Below are positions 47,478-56,114 of a stretch of 64,000 nt of DNA, in pieces (positions within the stretch are counted from its first letter, which is position 1; every line of letters begins with the position of its first letter). The translations under genes were made by a program, and so were the position numbers. The DNA comes from Actinomycetes bacterium. Lineage in GTDB: Bacteria; Actinomycetota; Actinomycetes; Actinomycetales; Dermatophilaceae. The DNA is taken from assembly GCA_023420415.1 (NCBI GenBank), contig JAEZWF010000056.1, positions 1 through 64,000 of the forward strand, written 5' to 3'. The notes beneath the pieces are model-generated. The model saw only the letters and a list, made by a program, of their open reading frames with translations. It did not search any database and had not been told where the DNA came from.

Positions 47478-48337
47478 GGGTCGTCGTCGCGGGTCTCGTC
47501 CCGCGTTTCGGCGCGGGCGTCGTCGAGCTGGGTCTCGGGGTTGCTCGACATGTCCCGGACCACTGCCCCGTCGCCGGTGAGGGTGTCGTGGCGGCCGGGA
47601 GTGGGGTCGTCCTCGCTCGGCACGTCGCGGGTCGGGTCGTCGCTGCTGAGCAACGCCTCGAGCAGCCCGCCACCGAGCCGCCGGAAGCAGCGTCGCGGCC
47701 GTTCGCGGTCGAGCACCGCGACCTCGAGCTGGGCCGGGGTGAGGGTGCGGTCGGCGCCGCCGGACGGGTCCTTGCCGAGCTCGGTGACAGCGAGACCGAG
47801 CGCCTCCCCGAGGCTGAGCCCGGGGCGCCACCGGTCCTTCAGGCCGGTCTCGATCTGCTCGGCGGCACCACCCATGGCGACGAAGCCGTACTCGTCGGCG
47901 ACCGACCCGTCGTAGGTCAGCCGGTAGATCTGGTCGGACGCCTCGTCGGTGCCCACCTCGGCCACGACGATCTCGACCTCGTAGGGCTTGGACTCCTGGG
48001 TGAACACGGTGCCGAGTGTCTGCGCGTAGGCGTTGGCCAGGCCCCGCGCCGTCACGTCGGTGCGGTCGTAGGAGTAGCCGCGCAGGTCGGCATACCGCAC
48101 ACCTGCCACGCGCAGGTTCTCGAACTCGTTGTACTTCCCCACCGCCGCGAACGCGATGCGGTCGTAGATCTCGGAGATCTTGTGCAGGGCCCGCGAGGGG
48201 TTCTCGGCGACGAACGCGATGCCCTTGTCGTAACCGAGCACGACGACGGACCGGCCGCGGGCAATTCCCTTGCGCGCGTAGTCGGCCCGGTCCTTCATCA
48301 GCTGCTCGGGCGAGACGTAGAACGGCATGCTGCTCAT
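47468..48337 (-). CDS. prcA: Proteasome subunit alpha
   Basis: This 289-residue protein has the alpha-subunit N-terminus YVSPEQLMKDRADYARKGIA with ARGRSVVVLGYDKGIAFVAE, and lacks a catalytic threonine. The heptameric alpha ring gates the 20S chamber and binds the Arc/Mpa ATPase. The C-terminal 50 residues are acidic and disordered, longer than in the mycobacterial protein. Its start overlaps the prcB stop by 4 nt; order pup-prcB-prcA as in other actinobacteria. Confidence 0.97.
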   Translation of the reverse strand: MSSMPFYVSPEQLMKDRADYARKGIARGRSVVVLGYDKGIAFVAENPSRALHKISEIYDRIAFAAVGKYNEFENLRVAGVRYADLRGYSYDRTDVTARGLANAYAQTLGTVFTQESKPYEVEIVVAEVGTDEASDQIYRLTYDGSVADEYGFVAMGGAAEQIETGLKDRWRPGLSLGEALGLAVTELGKDPSGGADRTLTPAQLEVAVLDRERPRRCFRRLGGGLLEALLSSDDPTRDVPSEDDPTPGRHDTLTGDGAVVRDMSSNPETQLDDARAETRDETRDDDPNA

Positions 48338-49161
48338 CGCGCACCTCCCGGGTTGCCCTGACGGTCGGCGATGACGGACTCGACCACCGCGGTGAGCGCG
48401 TCCTCGGTGACGAAACGCACGCCCTCGGCGTCGATCACCGCCACGGTCGGCCAGATGCGCCGACCGAGGTCGGGTCCGCCGGTCGCCGAGTCGTCGTCGG
48501 CGGCGTCGTAGAGCGCCTCGATGGCAACCCGCACGGCGTCGTCACCCGACAGCCCCGGGCGCCACAGCTTCTTGAGCGATCCGCGCGCGAACAGCGAACC
48601 CGAGCCCACGCTGTGGTGGTCGTGCTCCTCGTAGCACCCACCGGTCACGTCGTAGGAGAAGATCCGCCCGGTGTTCCGCTCGAGGTCGTAGCCCGCGAAC
48701 ATCGGCACCACGGACAGCCCCTGCATCGCCATGCCGAGGTTGCCGCGGATCATCGCGGCGAGCCGGTTTGCCTTGCCCTCCAACGAAAGCAGCGTGCCCT
48801 CGATCTTCTCGTAGTGCTCGAGCTCGACCTGGAACAGCTTGACCAGCTCGATCGCGATGCCGGCCGTGCCGGCGATCCCGACCGCGGAGTACTCGTCGGC
48901 CGCGAAGACCTTCTCCATGTCGCGGTTGGCGATGATGTTGCCCATCGTGGCGCGCCGGTCGCCGGCCATGACAACGCCCCCCTCGCTGGTCACCGTGACG
49001 ATGGTGGTGCCGTGCGGCGCCTCGAGGGTGCTGCCAGGGGGCAGCGCGCGGCGCGAGGGCAACAGCTCGGGCGCGTGGTCACCGACGAACTCGGTGAACG
49101 AGGATGAGCCGGGCGAGAGGTATGCCGCGGGGAGCTTCCCGGCGTGGGGTCCAGTGGTCAC
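48334..49161 (-). CDS. prcB: Proteasome subunit beta
   Basis: This 275-residue precursor has a propeptide of 51 residues ending APHG, with Thr 52 as the catalytic nucleophile (TTIVTVTSEGGVVMAGDRR). The Asp/Lys/Ser residues of the active site follow in SVGSGSLFARGSLKKL. It forms the proteolytic inner rings of the 20S particle that degrades pupylated proteins. The start overlaps the pup stop by 4 nt. Confidence 0.97.
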   Translation of the reverse strand: MTTGPHAGKLPAAYLSPGSSSFTEFVGDHAPELLPSRRALPPGSTLEAPHGTTIVTVTSEGGVVMAGDRRATMGNIIANRDMEKVFAADEYSAVGIAGTAGIAIELVKLFQVELEHYEKIEGTLLSLEGKANRLAAMIRGNLGMAMQGLSVVPMFAGYDLERNTGRIFSYDVTGGCYEEHDHHSVGSGSLFARGSLKKLWRPGLSGDDAVRVAIEALYDAADDDSATGGPDLGRRIWPTVAVIDAEGVRFVTEDALTAVVESVIADRQGNPGGAR

Positions 49162-49364
49162 TGGCCACCCTTCTGGACGAAGCCGCGCACGAACTCCTCG
49201 GCGTTGGACTCCAGCACGCCGTCGATCTCGTCCAGCACGCTGTCGATGTCGGAGTCGAGGTTCTCCTTGCGGGCGCTCGCCTCCGGTGACGCGGGAGTGG
49301 GCTCCGGGGCCTCGTCGGGCGCGTCGTCGCGCCGCTGCGGGCGGCTCTGTTCCTGGCTCGGCAT
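49158..49364 (-). CDS. pup: Prokaryotic ubiquitin-like protein Pup
   Basis: This 68-residue, highly charged disordered protein ends in GGQ (66-68). The C-terminal Gln must be deamidated by Dop before PafA can ligate it to lysines. The central helix DIDSVLDEIDGVLESNAEEF is the region that binds the Mpa coiled coil. It lies between dop and prcB with short overlaps and gaps, suggesting co-expression. Confidence 0.97.
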   Translation of the reverse strand: MPSQEQSRPQRRDDAPDEAPEPTPASPEASARKENLDSDIDSVLDEIDGVLESNAEEFVRGFVQKGGQ

Positions 49365-49402
49365 GTCACTGCCTCCCTCTCGTCGCGGGTTCTGTGTCGA
49401 CC

Positions 49403-50920
49403 CTAGCCCGATGCCGAGGCCAACTCACGCAGCAGGGTCTCGGCGTCCGGACTACGGTCCAACAACGCGCCGACCCCAGCCCTCGTCCCCCGCAACGGCT
49501 CCAGCATCGGCACGCGCTGCAGGGACGGCTGGCCGGGGATGTCGAAGATCACCGAGTCCCACGAGGCGGCCGCGATCTGGTCCGGGTACTTCTCGAGGCA
49601 CTTGCCGCGGAAATAGGCGCGGGTGTCGGGCGGCGGCTCGTGGACGGCCTCGTGCACCTGCTCGTCACTCACGAGCTCCTCGAACCGGCCGGCGCGGCGC
49701 AGCTTGTGGAAGATGCCCTTGTCCGCGCGCACGTCGGACCACTGGATGTCGATGGCCCGCAGCCGCGGGTCCGACCACTCCAGTCCGTCCCGGTCGATGT
49801 AGCCCTGCATGACCTGCTGCTTGCCGACCCAGTCGACCTCACGGGCGGCCTCGCTCGGGTCACGCTCGAGCTTGTCGAGGACGACACCCCACCAGTGCAT
49901 GACCTCGGTGGTGTCCTCGTCGAGCTCGCCGGCATACCGCTCCTGCAGGTAGCGCTCGGCGAGCTCGCGGTAGCGCCACTGCAGCTGGACCGCGGTCGTG
50001 GTCGACCCGTCGCGCAGCTCGATCAGCTCGGCGCAGCTCGGGTCGTGGCTGACCTTCTGGAGGGTGGCGACCGGGCGGGCCACGGTCAGGTCGAGGTCGA
50101 TGGCGCGGTCCTCGATCATGGCCAGCACCAGCGAGGTCGTGCCGAGCTTGAGCAGGTTGGCGACGTCGCAGTGGTTGGCGTCCCCGATGATGACGTGCAG
50201 CCGCCGGTAGAGGTCGGCCACGGCGTGCGGCTCGTCGCGGGTGTTGATGATCGGCCGCTTGAGGGTCGTCTCGAGCCCGACCTCGACCTCGAAGAAGTCG
50301 CTGCGCTGGCTCAGCTGGAACCCTGGTTTGCGCGAGTCCATCCCGATGCCGACCCGTCCCGACCCGGTGAAGACCTGCCGCGTGACGAAGAACGGCACGA
50401 GGTGGCGCACGATCTCGGTGAACGGGGTCTCGCGGCGCATGAGGTAGTTCTCGTGCGTGCCGTAGGACTGGCCCTTGCCGTCGGTGTTGTTCTTGTAGAG
50501 GTTCACCCCCGGCGGCACCTGCGAGAGGCGACGCACCGACTCGGCCATGATCAGCTCACCGGCCCGGTCGTAGGCCACGGCCGCCCGCGGCGAGGTGACC
50601 TCGGGTGAGGAGTACTCCGGGTGAGCGTGGTCGACGTAGAGGCGCGCGCCGTTGGTGAGCACGACGTTGGCGAGCGTCGGGTCCTCCTCGTCGGTGAGCT
50701 GGCTCGGGTCCGCGACCCCGCGGGCCATGTCGAACCCCCGCGCGTCCCGCAGTGGCGCCTCGTCGGCGTAGTCCCACGACGCGTGCGCCGCCCGAATGCC
50801 CTGGGCCGAGGCGTAGGCGTTGACGACCTGCCCCGACAGGATCATCGGGTTGGCCGTCGGGTCGCCCGGCACCGAGATGCCGTACTCGGTCTCGATGCCC
50901 ATCACCCTGCGAACACTCAT
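49403..50920 (-). CDS. dop: Pup deamidase/depupylase Dop
   Basis: This 505-residue homolog of PafA has RRVMGIETEYGISVPGDPTA at the N-terminus, NGARLYVDHAHPEYSSPEVT and KNNTDGKGQSYGTHENYLM, and the longer loop region of Dop. It deamidates Pup-Gln and removes Pup from substrates. A TTG at 50929 is also in frame, but the ATG at 50918-50920 has TAGATT exactly 7 nt upstream and no Shine-Dalgarno sequence. It is upstream of pup-prcB-prcA on the same strand, 38 nt from pup. Confidence 0.96.
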   Translation of the reverse strand: MSVRRVMGIETEYGISVPGDPTANPMILSGQVVNAYASAQGIRAAHASWDYADEAPLRDARGFDMARGVADPSQLTDEEDPTLANVVLTNGARLYVDHAHPEYSSPEVTSPRAAVAYDRAGELIMAESVRRLSQVPPGVNLYKNNTDGKGQSYGTHENYLMRRETPFTEIVRHLVPFFVTRQVFTGSGRVGIGMDSRKPGFQLSQRSDFFEVEVGLETTLKRPIINTRDEPHAVADLYRRLHVIIGDANHCDVANLLKLGTTSLVLAMIEDRAIDLDLTVARPVATLQKVSHDPSCAELIELRDGSTTTAVQLQWRYRELAERYLQERYAGELDEDTTEVMHWWGVVLDKLERDPSEAAREVDWVGKQQVMQGYIDRDGLEWSDPRLRAIDIQWSDVRADKGIFHKLRRAGRFEELVSDEQVHEAVHEPPPDTRAYFRGKCLEKYPDQIAAASWDSVIFDIPGQPSLQRVPMLEPLRGTRAGVGALLDRSPDAETLLRELASASG

Positions 50921-50927
50921 GATGGTC

Positions 50928-50933
50928 AATCTA
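50928..50933 (-). promoter_or_regulatory. Candidate -10 box of dop
   Basis: TAGATT on the minus strand ends 7 nt before the dop ATG, with no ribosome-binding site. It lies in the short gap to the divergent esterase gene. Confidence 0.45.
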
Positions 50934-50952
50934 GGTGACAGACTGCGGCGTC

Positions 50953-51963
50953 ATGCGGCACTCCCCCTTCGCGATGCCGGTCCGGATGGCCGCGCTGACG
51001 GCCCTGCTCGACAACGTCCTGCGCCCGCCGGTGGAGCGGCTCACGCCCGCGCAGCTGGCGAAGGAGCGCGGCGTGGCATACCCGGCCCGCCCGCCGTTCA
51101 CCTGGGTGACCGGCCCGGTCGACCGCAGGGTCGGCATCACCTACGGCACCGCGCCGGCCCGGGACGGCTACGAGGTCCCGCTGCGGGTCTACCGGCCGCG
51201 CAGCGTCCGCGACGCCGACACCGACGTGCCCGTCATCGTGTTCGCCCACGGCGGTGGGTACGCCAGCGGCAACGTCGTCCTCTACGACGCGCTGTGCACC
51301 CACCTGGCCCAGCAGGTGCGGGCCGTGGTCGTCAGCGTCGACTACCGCCTCGCCCCGGAGCACCGCGCACCGACGGCCGCTCACGACGTCATCGACGCGG
51401 CGACCTGGGTGGCCCTGCAGAGCGACGTGCTGCGTGCGGACACCACGCGGCTGGCCCTGTGCGGCGACAGCGCGGGCGGGGCGCTGGCGGCCGTCGCGGC
51501 GCAGGCGCTGCGCGACGCGGGCGACTACCCCGTCCTGCTCCAGGCCCTCATCTACCCCGCGACCGACATGACGCTGTCCTCACCCTCGATCGCCGAGCTC
51601 CGCGACGCCCCGATGCTGACCCGCACCAGCATCGAGACCTACCGCGGCCTCTACTGCCCGGATCGTGAGATGTGGCGCGACCCGCTCGTGTCGCCGCTCT
51701 TCGGGCGGCTGGCCGGTGTGGCACCCGCGCTGATCCAGACCGCCGACCTCGACCCGTTGCGTGACGACGGCACCCGATATGCCGCCGCGTTGCGCGATGC
51801 GGGCGTGCCCGTGCGGCTCACGAACTACCTGCGGGTCCCCCACGGCTTCGCCTCCATCCCGGGAGCCACGCCGATGGGACCGCAGCACCGGGCCGAGCTC
51901 GTGGGCGAGCTGAGACGACACCTGTATGCCGCCGACCCACCATCGAGCGGCGTGGCGAGTTAG
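50953..51963 (+). CDS. HSL-family alpha/beta hydrolase (esterase)
   Basis: This protein of about 336 residues has the hormone-sensitive-lipase oxyanion motif FAHGGGYASGN (HGGG), the nucleophile elbow GDSAGG, Asp in DLDPLRDDG and His in VPHGFASI. It hydrolyses small carboxylic esters or acyl groups. The frame opens at a GTG at 50935; the ATG at 50953 is the other candidate. It is divergent from dop and ends 62 nt before prs. Confidence 0.9.
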   Translation: MRHSPFAMPVRMAALTALLDNVLRPPVERLTPAQLAKERGVAYPARPPFTWVTGPVDRRVGITYGTAPARDGYEVPLRVYRPRSVRDADTDVPVIVFAHGGGYASGNVVLYDALCTHLAQQVRAVVVSVDYRLAPEHRAPTAAHDVIDAATWVALQSDVLRADTTRLALCGDSAGGALAAVAAQALRDAGDYPVLLQALIYPATDMTLSSPSIAELRDAPMLTRTSIETYRGLYCPDREMWRDPLVSPLFGRLAGVAPALIQTADLDPLRDDGTRYAAALRDAGVPVRLTNYLRVPHGFASIPGATPMGPQHRAELVGELRRHLYAADPPSSGVAS

Positions 51964-52025
51964 GCTCGCACCGAGGTCGCCGCGGCATACCTCGACGTCG
52001 CCCCCACGCACCCCCAGGGAGACCC

Positions 52026-53015
52026 ATGCGGGACATCGTGATCTTCAGCGGGAGCGCGCATCGTGCGCTGGCCCAACGCATCTGTGGCGCACTGGGGGTC
52101 GAGCTCTCCCCTGCTGACATCACCCGGTTCAGCAACGACTGCCTCCAGGCGCAGCTGCTGGCCAACTGCCGCCAGCGCGACGTCTACATCATCCAGCCGC
52201 TGGTCCCGCCGACCCAGGAGCACCTCATGGAGCTCCTCCTCATGATCGATGCCGCGCGGGGCGCCTCGGCAGCCCAGATCACCGCGGTCATCCCGCACTA
52301 CGCCTACGCCCGTTCGGACAAGAAGGACGCCTCCCGCATCTCCCTCGGTGGCCGTCTCGTCGCCGACATGCTGGTCTCCGCCGGGGCCGACCGCGTCCTG
52401 ACCATGACCCTGCACGCACCGCAGGTGCACGGGTTCTTCTCCGTCCCGGTCGACCACCTCACCGCCATCGGTGTGCTGGCCGACCACTTCCGCGGACGCG
52501 ACCTCGACAACTCGGTGGTGGTCTCGCCCGACCTCGGCAACGCCAAGACGGCCACGCAGTTCGCGCGGCTGCTCGGACTGCCCGTGGCGGCGGGGAGCAA
52601 GCAGCGGCTCGCCGACGACCGGGTCGTGATCGACGACATCGTCGGTGACGTGGAGGGCAAGCGCGCCATCGTGCTCGACGACGAGATCGCCACCGGCGGG
52701 TCGATCATCGAGCTGCTGGAGCGGCTCAAGGACCTCGGCTGCACCAGTGCCGACATCGCCTGCACCCATGGACTTTTCGCGGGCAAGGCCGTCGAGCGGC
52801 TGCGTGACCACCCCATGATCGGTGAGGTCGTCACCACCGACACGGTGCCCGCGCCGGCCGACTGGCCCGAGCTGCGGGTGCGCACCGTCGCCCAGCTGTT
52901 CGCCGAGGCGATCAGCCGCATCCACGCCGGCGAGTCCGTCAGCAGCCTGTTCGACGGCGTCGACCCCACCCATGCGCCGCCGCAGGCCACGCTGTTCGAC
53001 AAGGTGCACGTGTGA
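52026..53015 (+). CDS. Ribose-phosphate pyrophosphokinase-like protein (divergent PRPP synthetase)
   Basis: This 329-residue protein has the two-domain PRPP synthetase fold: DIVIFSGSAHRALAQRI, VIPHYAYARSDKKDASRIS, MTLHAPQVHGFFSVPVDH and the PRPP loop VLDDEIATGGS. It differs from canonical Prs. The usual substrate-binding segment near residue 36 reads FSNDCLQAQL, and the phosphate loop is DDEIATGG instead of DDMIDTGG. It may therefore be a second, specialised enzyme, and activity as a classical PRPP synthetase is not certain. GGGAGA lies a few nt before the ATG. The stop overlaps the next start (GTGTGA). Confidence 0.82.
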   Translation: MRDIVIFSGSAHRALAQRICGALGVELSPADITRFSNDCLQAQLLANCRQRDVYIIQPLVPPTQEHLMELLLMIDAARGASAAQITAVIPHYAYARSDKKDASRISLGGRLVADMLVSAGADRVLTMTLHAPQVHGFFSVPVDHLTAIGVLADHFRGRDLDNSVVVSPDLGNAKTATQFARLLGLPVAAGSKQRLADDRVVIDDIVGDVEGKRAIVLDDEIATGGSIIELLERLKDLGCTSADIACTHGLFAGKAVERLRDHPMIGEVVTTDTVPAPADWPELRVRTVAQLFAEAISRIHAGESVSSLFDGVDPTHAPPQATLFDKVHV

Positions 53016-53422
53016 GCCGAGTCGTCGCGTATGCCGTCGATGCGCTCTTCATCGTGCTCTTCGCCACCCTCGGCCGGATGAGCCACGCGGAGGGCGTCAC
53101 CTGGGGCGGCGTTCTCGGGGTGGCGTGGCCGTTCCTCGTGGCGTGCGCCGTGGGGTGGGTGGTCGCCTCGCGGGTGCGCGCCTGGCCGGTGCGTATGCCG
53201 GGTTCGGCCGTGATGTGGATCGTCACCGTCGTCCTGGGGCTGGCGCTGCGGGTGGCGACCGGTGGCGGGTTCGCGTGGTCCTTCGGCCTCGTGACGCTGC
53301 TGGTCCTCGGGTTCTTCCTCATTGGTTGGCGCTGCGCCGCCGAGGTGGCGCGGTTCGGCGCGAACGGCCTCACCCGCTGGTCCGAGCGCAACGCCCGCGA
53401 GAACGCCCGGGCGCGACGCTGA
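53012..53422 (+). CDS. DUF3054-family membrane protein
   Basis: This 136-residue protein has four hydrophobic helices (DALFIVLFATLGRMSHAEG, VLGVAWPFLVACAVGWVVAS, WIVTVVLGLALRVATGGG, LVTLLVLGFFLIGWR). It belongs to an uncharacterised actinobacterial membrane family. The GTG overlaps the stop of the PRPP synthetase-like gene, so the two are co-translated. It converges on the fatty-acid-hydroxylase-like gene with no gap. Confidence 0.85.
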   Translation: MSRVVAYAVDALFIVLFATLGRMSHAEGVTWGGVLGVAWPFLVACAVGWVVASRVRAWPVRMPGSAVMWIVTVVLGLALRVATGGGFAWSFGLVTLLVLGFFLIGWRCAAEVARFGANGLTRWSERNARENARARR

Positions 53423-54274
53423 TCAGCGCTCGGGCGACCACCCGGGCGGTGCGAACACGTAACCCAGCCGCTCCCGCCACCCCTTGGCCGACCGCAGCTG
53501 CCGGCCCATCGCAGCGAACTCGCCGTACTGCAGCCGGAACGGGTTGAACGTCGTGACCGGGTGGGTCAGGCCATAGGTCGGCCGCTCCTCCTCCTCGGCG
53601 AAGGAGCCGAACAGCCGGTCCCAGATGATGAGGATGCCGCCGTAGTTGCGGTCGAGGTACTTCGCGTCGCTCGCGTGGTGGACGCGGTGGTGCGACGGCG
53701 TGTTGAAAACGAACTCGAAGGGACGCCACAGCTTCGGGACCGTCTCGGTGTGCACCCAGAACTGGTAGATCAGGTTGAGCGAGAACGCGAAGAAGATCAT
53801 CCACGGCGGCACGCCCAGCAAAGGCAGCGGCACCCAGAACAGCAGCTCACCCCACGGGTTCCACTTCTGCCGCAGGGCCGTCGTGTAGTTGAACTTCTCG
53901 CTGCTGTGGTGCGCCTGGTGCATGGCCCACAGGACGCGCACCCGGTGGCTGGAGCGGTGGTAGGAGTACCAGAGGAAGTCCACGGCCAGCAGGACCCCGA
54001 CCCACGTCCACCACTGGCGCGGGTCGAGCCGAAGCGGTGTCACGGCATACAGGGCCGTGTAGAGCACGAGCGCCAGCGCCCGCGCCCCCAGGTTGACCAC
54101 GACCGATCCCACGCCCATCGACAGGCTCGCCGCCGAGTCCTTGCCGGTGTGGCCGGCATACCGGGGCGCGTCGTCGTCGGTCTCCAGGACGCGCAGGGCG
54201 ACGAGCTCGACCACGATGAAGAGCACGAAGAACGGCACGGCGAGCAGCGTCGGCTCGCGCAGCAGGTGGTCCAC
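53423..54274 (-). CDS. Sterol desaturase/fatty acid hydroxylase-family protein
   Basis: This 283-residue integral membrane di-iron enzyme candidate has three histidine motifs typical of the FA_hydroxylase family: SYHRSSHRVRVLWAMHQAHH in the central region, HHRVHHASD, and DLGHV-type helices around them. It likely hydroxylates or desaturates a lipid. A 19-bp palindrome lies directly before its start, suggesting control by a TetR-like repressor not encoded here. Confidence 0.87.
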   Translation of the reverse strand: MDHLLREPTLLAVPFFVLFIVVELVALRVLETDDDAPRYAGHTGKDSAASLSMGVGSVVVNLGARALALVLYTALYAVTPLRLDPRQWWTWVGVLLAVDFLWYSYHRSSHRVRVLWAMHQAHHSSEKFNYTTALRQKWNPWGELLFWVPLPLLGVPPWMIFFAFSLNLIYQFWVHTETVPKLWRPFEFVFNTPSHHRVHHASDAKYLDRNYGGILIIWDRLFGSFAEEEERPTYGLTHPVTTFNPFRLQYGEFAAMGRQLRSAKGWRERLGYVFAPPGWSPER

Positions 54275-54280
54275 CCGGCC

Positions 54281-54299
54281 AACTTACCGCAGGTAAGTT
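54281..54299. promoter_or_regulatory. Palindromic operator-like site before the fatty acid hydroxylase gene
   Basis: AACTTACC (54281-54288), spacer GCA, GGTAAGTT (54292-54299): a perfect 8-bp inverted repeat 6 nt upstream of the hydroxylase ATG. Its size and symmetry are typical of TetR-family operators of lipid genes. Confidence 0.6.
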
Positions 54300-54301
54300 T
54301 G

Positions 54302-56041
54302 CTACAGGTACTGCCCGGTGTTGGCGACGTTGTCGATCGAGCGCCCCGGCTCGGTGCCGCTCTTGCCGGTGATGAGGGTGCGGATGTAGACGATCCGCTC
54401 GCCCTTCTTGCCGGAGATGCGGGCCCAGTCGTCGGGGTTGGTGGTGTTCGGGAGGTCCTCGTTCTCCTTGAACTCGTCGACGCAGCTGGCGAGCAGGTGG
54501 TCGACCCGGATGCCGCGCTGGGCGGAGGTGAGGAAGTCCTTGATCGCCATCTTCTTGGCGCGGTCGACGATGTTCTGGATCATCGCGCCGGAGTTGAAGT
54601 CCTTGAAGTAGAGGACCTCCTTGTCACCGTTGGCGTAGGTCACCTCGAGGAAGCGGTTGTCCTCGATCTCGGAGTACATCCGCTCGACCGTGGCCGTGAT
54701 CATCGCGTCGACCGTGGCCTGCTTGGACCCACCGTGCTCGGCCAGGTCGTGCTCGTGCAGCGGCAGCTCGGCGGTGAGGTACTTGGTGAAGATGTCGCGG
54801 GCGCTCTCGGCGTCGGGACGCTCGATCTTGATCTTCACGTCGAGGCGGCCCGGGCGCAGGATCGCGGGGTCGATCATGTCCTCGCGGTTGGAGGCGCCGA
54901 TGACGATGACGTTCTCGAGCCGCTCGACACCGTCGATCTCGGACAGCAGCTGCGGCACGATCGTGGTCTCGACGTCGGAGGAGACGCCCGATCCGCGGGT
55001 GCGGAACAGCGAGTCCATCTCGTCGAAGAACACGACGACAGGCGTTCCGCCGGAAGCCTTTTCGCGCGCCCGCTGGAAGATAAGCCGGATGTGCCGCTCG
55101 GTCTCGCCGACGTACTTGTTGAGCAGCTCGGGACCCTTGATGTTGAGGAAGAACGACTTGCCGACCGGCTTGCCCTCCTTCTCGGCGACCTTCTTCGCCA
55201 GGCTCGACGCGACCGCCTTGGCGATGAGCGTCTTGCCGCAGCCGGGCGGGCCGTAGAGCAGCACACCCTTCGGCGGCTTGAGCTGGTGCTCGGTGAACAG
55301 GTCGGGGTGCAGGTAGGGCAGCTCGACGGCGTCGCGGATCGCCTCGATCTGGCCGGCGAGCCCACCGATGTCCTCGTAGTCGATGTCGGGGACCTCTTCG
55401 AGGACGAGCTCGGCGACCTCGGCCTTGGGGATGCGCTCGTAGACGAACCCGGACCTCGGCTCGAGCATGACGGCGTCACCGACGCGCAGCGGTTCGCCCT
55501 CGAGCGAGTCGGCGATGCGCGCCACCCGCTCCTCGTCGGCGTGCGCGACGACGAGCACCCGGCCCTCGCCGAGCATCTCCTTGATCATCACGACCTCGCC
55601 GACCCGCTCGAACCCGCAGGTGGCGACGACGTTCATGGCCTCGTTGAGACGGACCTCGCGGCCCTGGGAGAGGTCGGCCGGGTCGACGGCGGGGCTCACG
55701 GCGACGTGCATCTTGCGACCGCCGGTGAGGATGTCGACGGTGGCGTCGTCATAGGACTCGAGGATCACGCCGTATGCCGCGGGAGGTTGCGCGAGGCGGT
55801 CGACCTCGCCCTTGAGCGTGACGATCTGCTCGCGGGCCTCCTTGAGCGTGCGGACGAGCCGCTCGTTCTGGGAGGAGATCGTGGCGAGGTTCGACTGCAG
55901 CTGCAGGACCTTCGTCTCGAGCTCGCGCGATCGTGCCGGGGCGTCGGCGAGGCGTTGCCGCAGGGCGGCGACCTCCTCGGCGAGGAGCTCGGCCTGCCGG
56001 CGCTCGTCGGACTGGCCGTCGGGGCGGTGCTGGTCGGTCAT
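54302..56041 (-). CDS. arc: Proteasomal AAA+ ATPase (ARC/Mpa)
   Basis: This 579-residue hexameric unfoldase has an N-terminal coiled coil (about residues 15-75) that captures Pup, then OB domains. The AAA module has Walker A GPPGCGKT, Walker B VVFFDEMDSLF and the arginine-finger region ILRPGRLDVKI. The C-terminal GQYL docks in the alpha ring of the 20S proteasome. I place the start at the ATG 56039-56041 because GAGGGAG precedes it; the open frame extends 11 codons further. It unfolds pupylated proteins into the PrcAB chamber. trmI lies upstream on the same strand. Confidence 0.97.
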   Translation of the reverse strand: MTDQHRPDGQSDERRQAELLAEEVAALRQRLADAPARSRELETKVLQLQSNLATISSQNERLVRTLKEAREQIVTLKGEVDRLAQPPAAYGVILESYDDATVDILTGGRKMHVAVSPAVDPADLSQGREVRLNEAMNVVATCGFERVGEVVMIKEMLGEGRVLVVAHADEERVARIADSLEGEPLRVGDAVMLEPRSGFVYERIPKAEVAELVLEEVPDIDYEDIGGLAGQIEAIRDAVELPYLHPDLFTEHQLKPPKGVLLYGPPGCGKTLIAKAVASSLAKKVAEKEGKPVGKSFFLNIKGPELLNKYVGETERHIRLIFQRAREKASGGTPVVVFFDEMDSLFRTRGSGVSSDVETTIVPQLLSEIDGVERLENVIVIGASNREDMIDPAILRPGRLDVKIKIERPDAESARDIFTKYLTAELPLHEHDLAEHGGSKQATVDAMITATVERMYSEIEDNRFLEVTYANGDKEVLYFKDFNSGAMIQNIVDRAKKMAIKDFLTSAQRGIRVDHLLASCVDEFKENEDLPNTTNPDDWARISGKKGERIVYIRTLITGKSGTEPGRSIDNVANTGQYL

Positions 56042-56114
56042 GTCGACTCCCTCGGTGGCGGACGACGTTCGCACCGACCGGGTTACCCGGCCGATGCCCC
56101 AACCTAACTCCGAT

